Shown here: piece after piece, positions 62,092 through 64,000 of the stretch
How the letters are laid out: each line of letters opens with the position of its first letter
Numbering within the stretch: position 1 is the first letter of the stretch
Origin: Amycolatopsis vastitatis
GTDB taxonomy: Bacteria; Actinomycetota; Actinomycetes; Mycobacteriales; Pseudonocardiaceae
DNA length: 64,000 bases
Assembly (NCBI RefSeq): GCF_002234595.1
Contig: NZ_NMUL01000045.1
Coordinates: forward strand, 62,001-126,000
Reading direction: 5' to 3'
Translations under genes and position numbers: made by a program
Notes under the pieces: model-generated
Database searches by the model: none
What the model saw: only the letters and a program-made list of their open reading frames with translations
Told to the model about the DNA's origin: nothing

Positions 62092-64000
62092 ATGGACGAC
62101 GTGGCAGCTGACGTTCTCGACCTCTTCTCCCCCGCGACCCGGGACTGGTTCGCGGGGGCCTTCGCCGCGCCCACCGCGGCGCAGGAAGGGGCCTGGCGGG
62201 CCGCGCACGCGGGCGAGCACGCCCTCGTCGTCGCGCCGACCGGGTCCGGCAAGACGCTGTCCGCGTTCCTCTGGGCGCTGGACAGGCTCTCGGTGGAGCC
62301 GCCACCGGCGGAAGCGACGAAACGCTGCCGCATCCTCTACGTCTCGCCGCTGAAGGCCCTGGCGGTCGACGTCCAGCGGAACCTGCGCGCCCCGCTCGCC
62401 GGGATTTCGCAGGCCACCCGGCGGCTCGGGCTGCCGGTGCCGCAGATCGAGGTCGGCATGCGCACCGGCGACACCACCGCGGCCGAGCGCCGCACGTTCG
62501 GCAAGACCCCGCCGGACGTGCTGGTCACGACCCCGGAATCGCTGTTCCTCATCCTCACGTCGTCGGCGCGGGAGTCGCTGCGCGGCGTCGAGACCGTGAT
62601 CGTCGACGAGGTGCACGCGGTCGCCGGCGGCAAGCGCGGGGCACATCTCGCGCTCTCCCTCGAGCGGCTGGACGCGCTGCTGGCGAAGCCGGCGCAGCGG
62701 ATCGGCCTGTCGGCGACGGTCCGCCCGATCGACGAGGTGAGCGCGTTCCTGGCCGGCGGCCGTCCGGTGCGCGTGGTCCAGCCGAAGCTGGCGAAGACCA
62801 TCGAGGTCCGCGTCGAAGTCCCGGTCGAAGACATGAGCAACCTCGACGCGCCCCGCGGCGGCCCGGCGCCGAGCCCGCTCGACGCGCTGGAGTCGCTGGA
62901 GTCGCTGACCGAGGCGTTCCCGCCCGGGAACATCGCGCCGGGCGGCCTGGGCACGCTCGAGGAGATGGCGGGCAACCCGGTGCAGCGGCCGTCGATCTGG
63001 CCGGCGGTCGAAGAGCGGGTGCTGAGCCTGATCCGCGCCCACCGCTCGACGATCGTCTTCGCCAACTCGCGCCGGCTGACCGAGCGGCTCACCGCCCGGC
63101 TCAACGAGCTGGCCGCCGAGCAGACGGAGCTCACGCCCGCCGACGCGTTCCCCGCCGAAGCCGTCGGGCAGTCCGGGGTGAGCACCGGCGCGCCGCCGGT
63201 GATCGCGCGGGCGCACCACGGGTCGATGTCGCGGGAGCAGCGCACCCACGTCGAAGAGTCGCTGAAGTCCGGGCAGCTGCCGTGCGTGGTGGCGACGTCG
63301 TCGCTGGAGCTGGGCATCGACATGGGCGCGGTCGACCTCGTGGTGCAGATCGAGGCACCGCCGACGGTGGCGTCCGGGCTGCAGCGGGTCGGCCGGGCCG
63401 GGCACCAGGTCGGCGCGGTGTCCTCGGGGGTGATGTTCCCCAAGTTCCGCGGTGACCTCGTCTCGTGCGCGGTGGTCGCGGAGCGGATGGCGACCGGCGC
63501 GATCGAGGCGGTCCGCTACCCGCGCAACCCCCTGGACGTCCTGGCGCAGCACGTCGTGGCCATGGTCGCGCTCGAACCGTGGACGGTGCCGGACCTGGCG
63601 TCGCTGGTCAGGCGGGCGGCGCCGTTCGCCGCGCTGCCCGACGACGCGCTGCACGCGGTGCTCGACATGCTCGCGGGCCGGTACCCGAGCGAGGAGTTCG
63701 GCGAGCTGCGGGCGCGGATCACCTGGGACCGCATCAGCGGCGAGCTGCGCGGGCGGCCGGGCGCGCAGCGGCTGGCGGTGACCTCGGGCGGCACGATCCC
63801 GGACCGCGGGCTGTTCACTGTGATGACCCCGGGCTCGGACGACAAGCCCGGCTCGCGCGTCGGCGAGTTCGACGAAGAGATGGTGTACGAATCGCGCGTC
63901 GGCGACACCATCCTGCTCGGCACGTCGTCGTGGCGGATCACCGACATCACGCACGACCGCGTCATCGTGGTGCCCGCGCCGGGCGAGCCGGCGCGGATGC
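62092..64000 (+). CDS. lhr: Lhr-type ATP-dependent helicase (3' end off the window)
   Basis: 636 codons of a large helicase are visible: FSPATRDWFAGAF, Walker A (APTGSGKTLSAF), DEVH box (VIVDEVHAVAGGKRG), SAT motif (GLSATVRP), ATSSLELGIDMGAVD and the QRVGRAGH motif VI, then the winged-helix region. The family acts in DNA repair on 3' overhangs. Actinobacterial Lhr is about 1500 residues, so over half lies beyond base 64000. ATG at 62092 or GTG at 62101 could be the start. Confidence 0.93.
   Translation, partial: MDDVAADVLDLFSPATRDWFAGAFAAPTAAQEGAWRAAHAGEHALVVAPTGSGKTLSAFLWALDRLSVEPPPAEATKRCRILYVSPLKALAVDVQRNLRAPLAGISQATRRLGLPVPQIEVGMRTGDTTAAERRTFGKTPPDVLVTTPESLFLILTSSARESLRGVETVIVDEVHAVAGGKRGAHLALSLERLDALLAKPAQRIGLSATVRPIDEVSAFLAGGRPVRVVQPKLAKTIEVRVEVPVEDMSNLDAPRGGPAPSPLDALESLESLTEAFPPGNIAPGGLGTLEEMAGNPVQRPSIWPAVEERVLSLIRAHRSTIVFANSRRLTERLTARLNELAAEQTELTPADAFPAEAVGQSGVSTGAPPVIARAHHGSMSREQRTHVEESLKSGQLPCVVATSSLELGIDMGAVDLVVQIEAPPTVASGLQRVGRAGHQVGAVSSGVMFPKFRGDLVSCAVVAERMATGAIEAVRYPRNPLDVLAQHVVAMVALEPWTVPDLASLVRRAAPFAALPDDALHAVLDMLAGRYPSEEFGELRARITWDRISGELRGRPGAQRLAVTSGGTIPDRGLFTVMTPGSDDKPGSRVGEFDEEMVYESRVGDTILLGTSSWRITDITHDRVIVVPAPGEPARM

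Overview
The window is high-GC actinobacterial DNA, most likely from an Amycolatopsis-like member of the Pseudonocardiales. The grounds are GC-rich third positions throughout, GTG/TTG starts, GTGA/ATGA stop-start overlaps, XRE(DUF5753)-DUF397 and ALF-repeat proteins, and a core block matching the mycobacterial recA region (recA, recX, DUF3046, miaB, DUF349, miaA). I saw no rRNA, tRNA, CRISPR array, transposase or integrase.

Layout. 1-5.1 kb: miaA (3' end off the window), a DUF349 protein, a small secreted protein behind a hairpin-rich 450-base gap, a four-helix membrane protein and miaB. 5.2-7.0 kb: a divergent FAD monooxygenase/TetR pair with two operator-like palindromes. 7.0-16.1 kb: a secreted glycoside hydrolase locus (GH5, GH43 plus ricin lectin, GH43 plus AbfB, and a 1350-residue double-GH43 enzyme), divergent around LacI-type palindromes. 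It looks built for arabinogalactan- or arabinoxylan-like plant polymers. 16.2-16.9 kb: a degenerate protein kinase. 17.0-27.8 kb: a second sugar locus with a GH38 alpha-mannosidase, an ABC importer without its own ATPase, a ROK regulator and an unrecognised 654-residue protein, with two copies of one 12-base palindrome. 27.8-29.8 kb: LLM flavin oxidoreductase and DUF1579 protein opposite an HxlR regulator.

29.9-36.5 kb: a TAXI-type solute receptor, a two-component system and a gluABCD-type amino-acid importer. 36.5-37.3 kb: an SDR oxidoreductase. 37.3-41.6 kb: a secreted ALF-repeat polymorphic-toxin-like protein followed 6 bases later by a putative immunity gene. 41.9-46.4 kb: a secreted protein, a DUF4037 protein, an XRE/DUF397 pair, an amidohydrolase and a GNAT acetyltransferase. 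46.5-50.3 kb: a four-gene succinate dehydrogenase operon with a CRP/GlxR-like site. 50.5-53.1 kb: edd-eda of the Entner-Doudoroff pathway. 53.3-56.5 kb: a dikinase-like protein with the domain order of glucan water dikinase, next to an MFS transporter. 56.5-64 kb: recX, recA with a LexA box, DUF3046, a membrane-anchored Hsp70-like protein, a PdxA-family dehydrogenase and the 5' part of an lhr helicase.

Taken together, conserved DNA repair and tRNA-modification genes frame about 51 kb of mostly metabolic and accessory genes that, from recalled gene order, are absent from this position in mycobacteria. The strongest candidates for something new are the toxin/immunity-like pair and the dikinase/MFS pair. 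All functional calls come from reading translated sequence and motifs; no database search was run.
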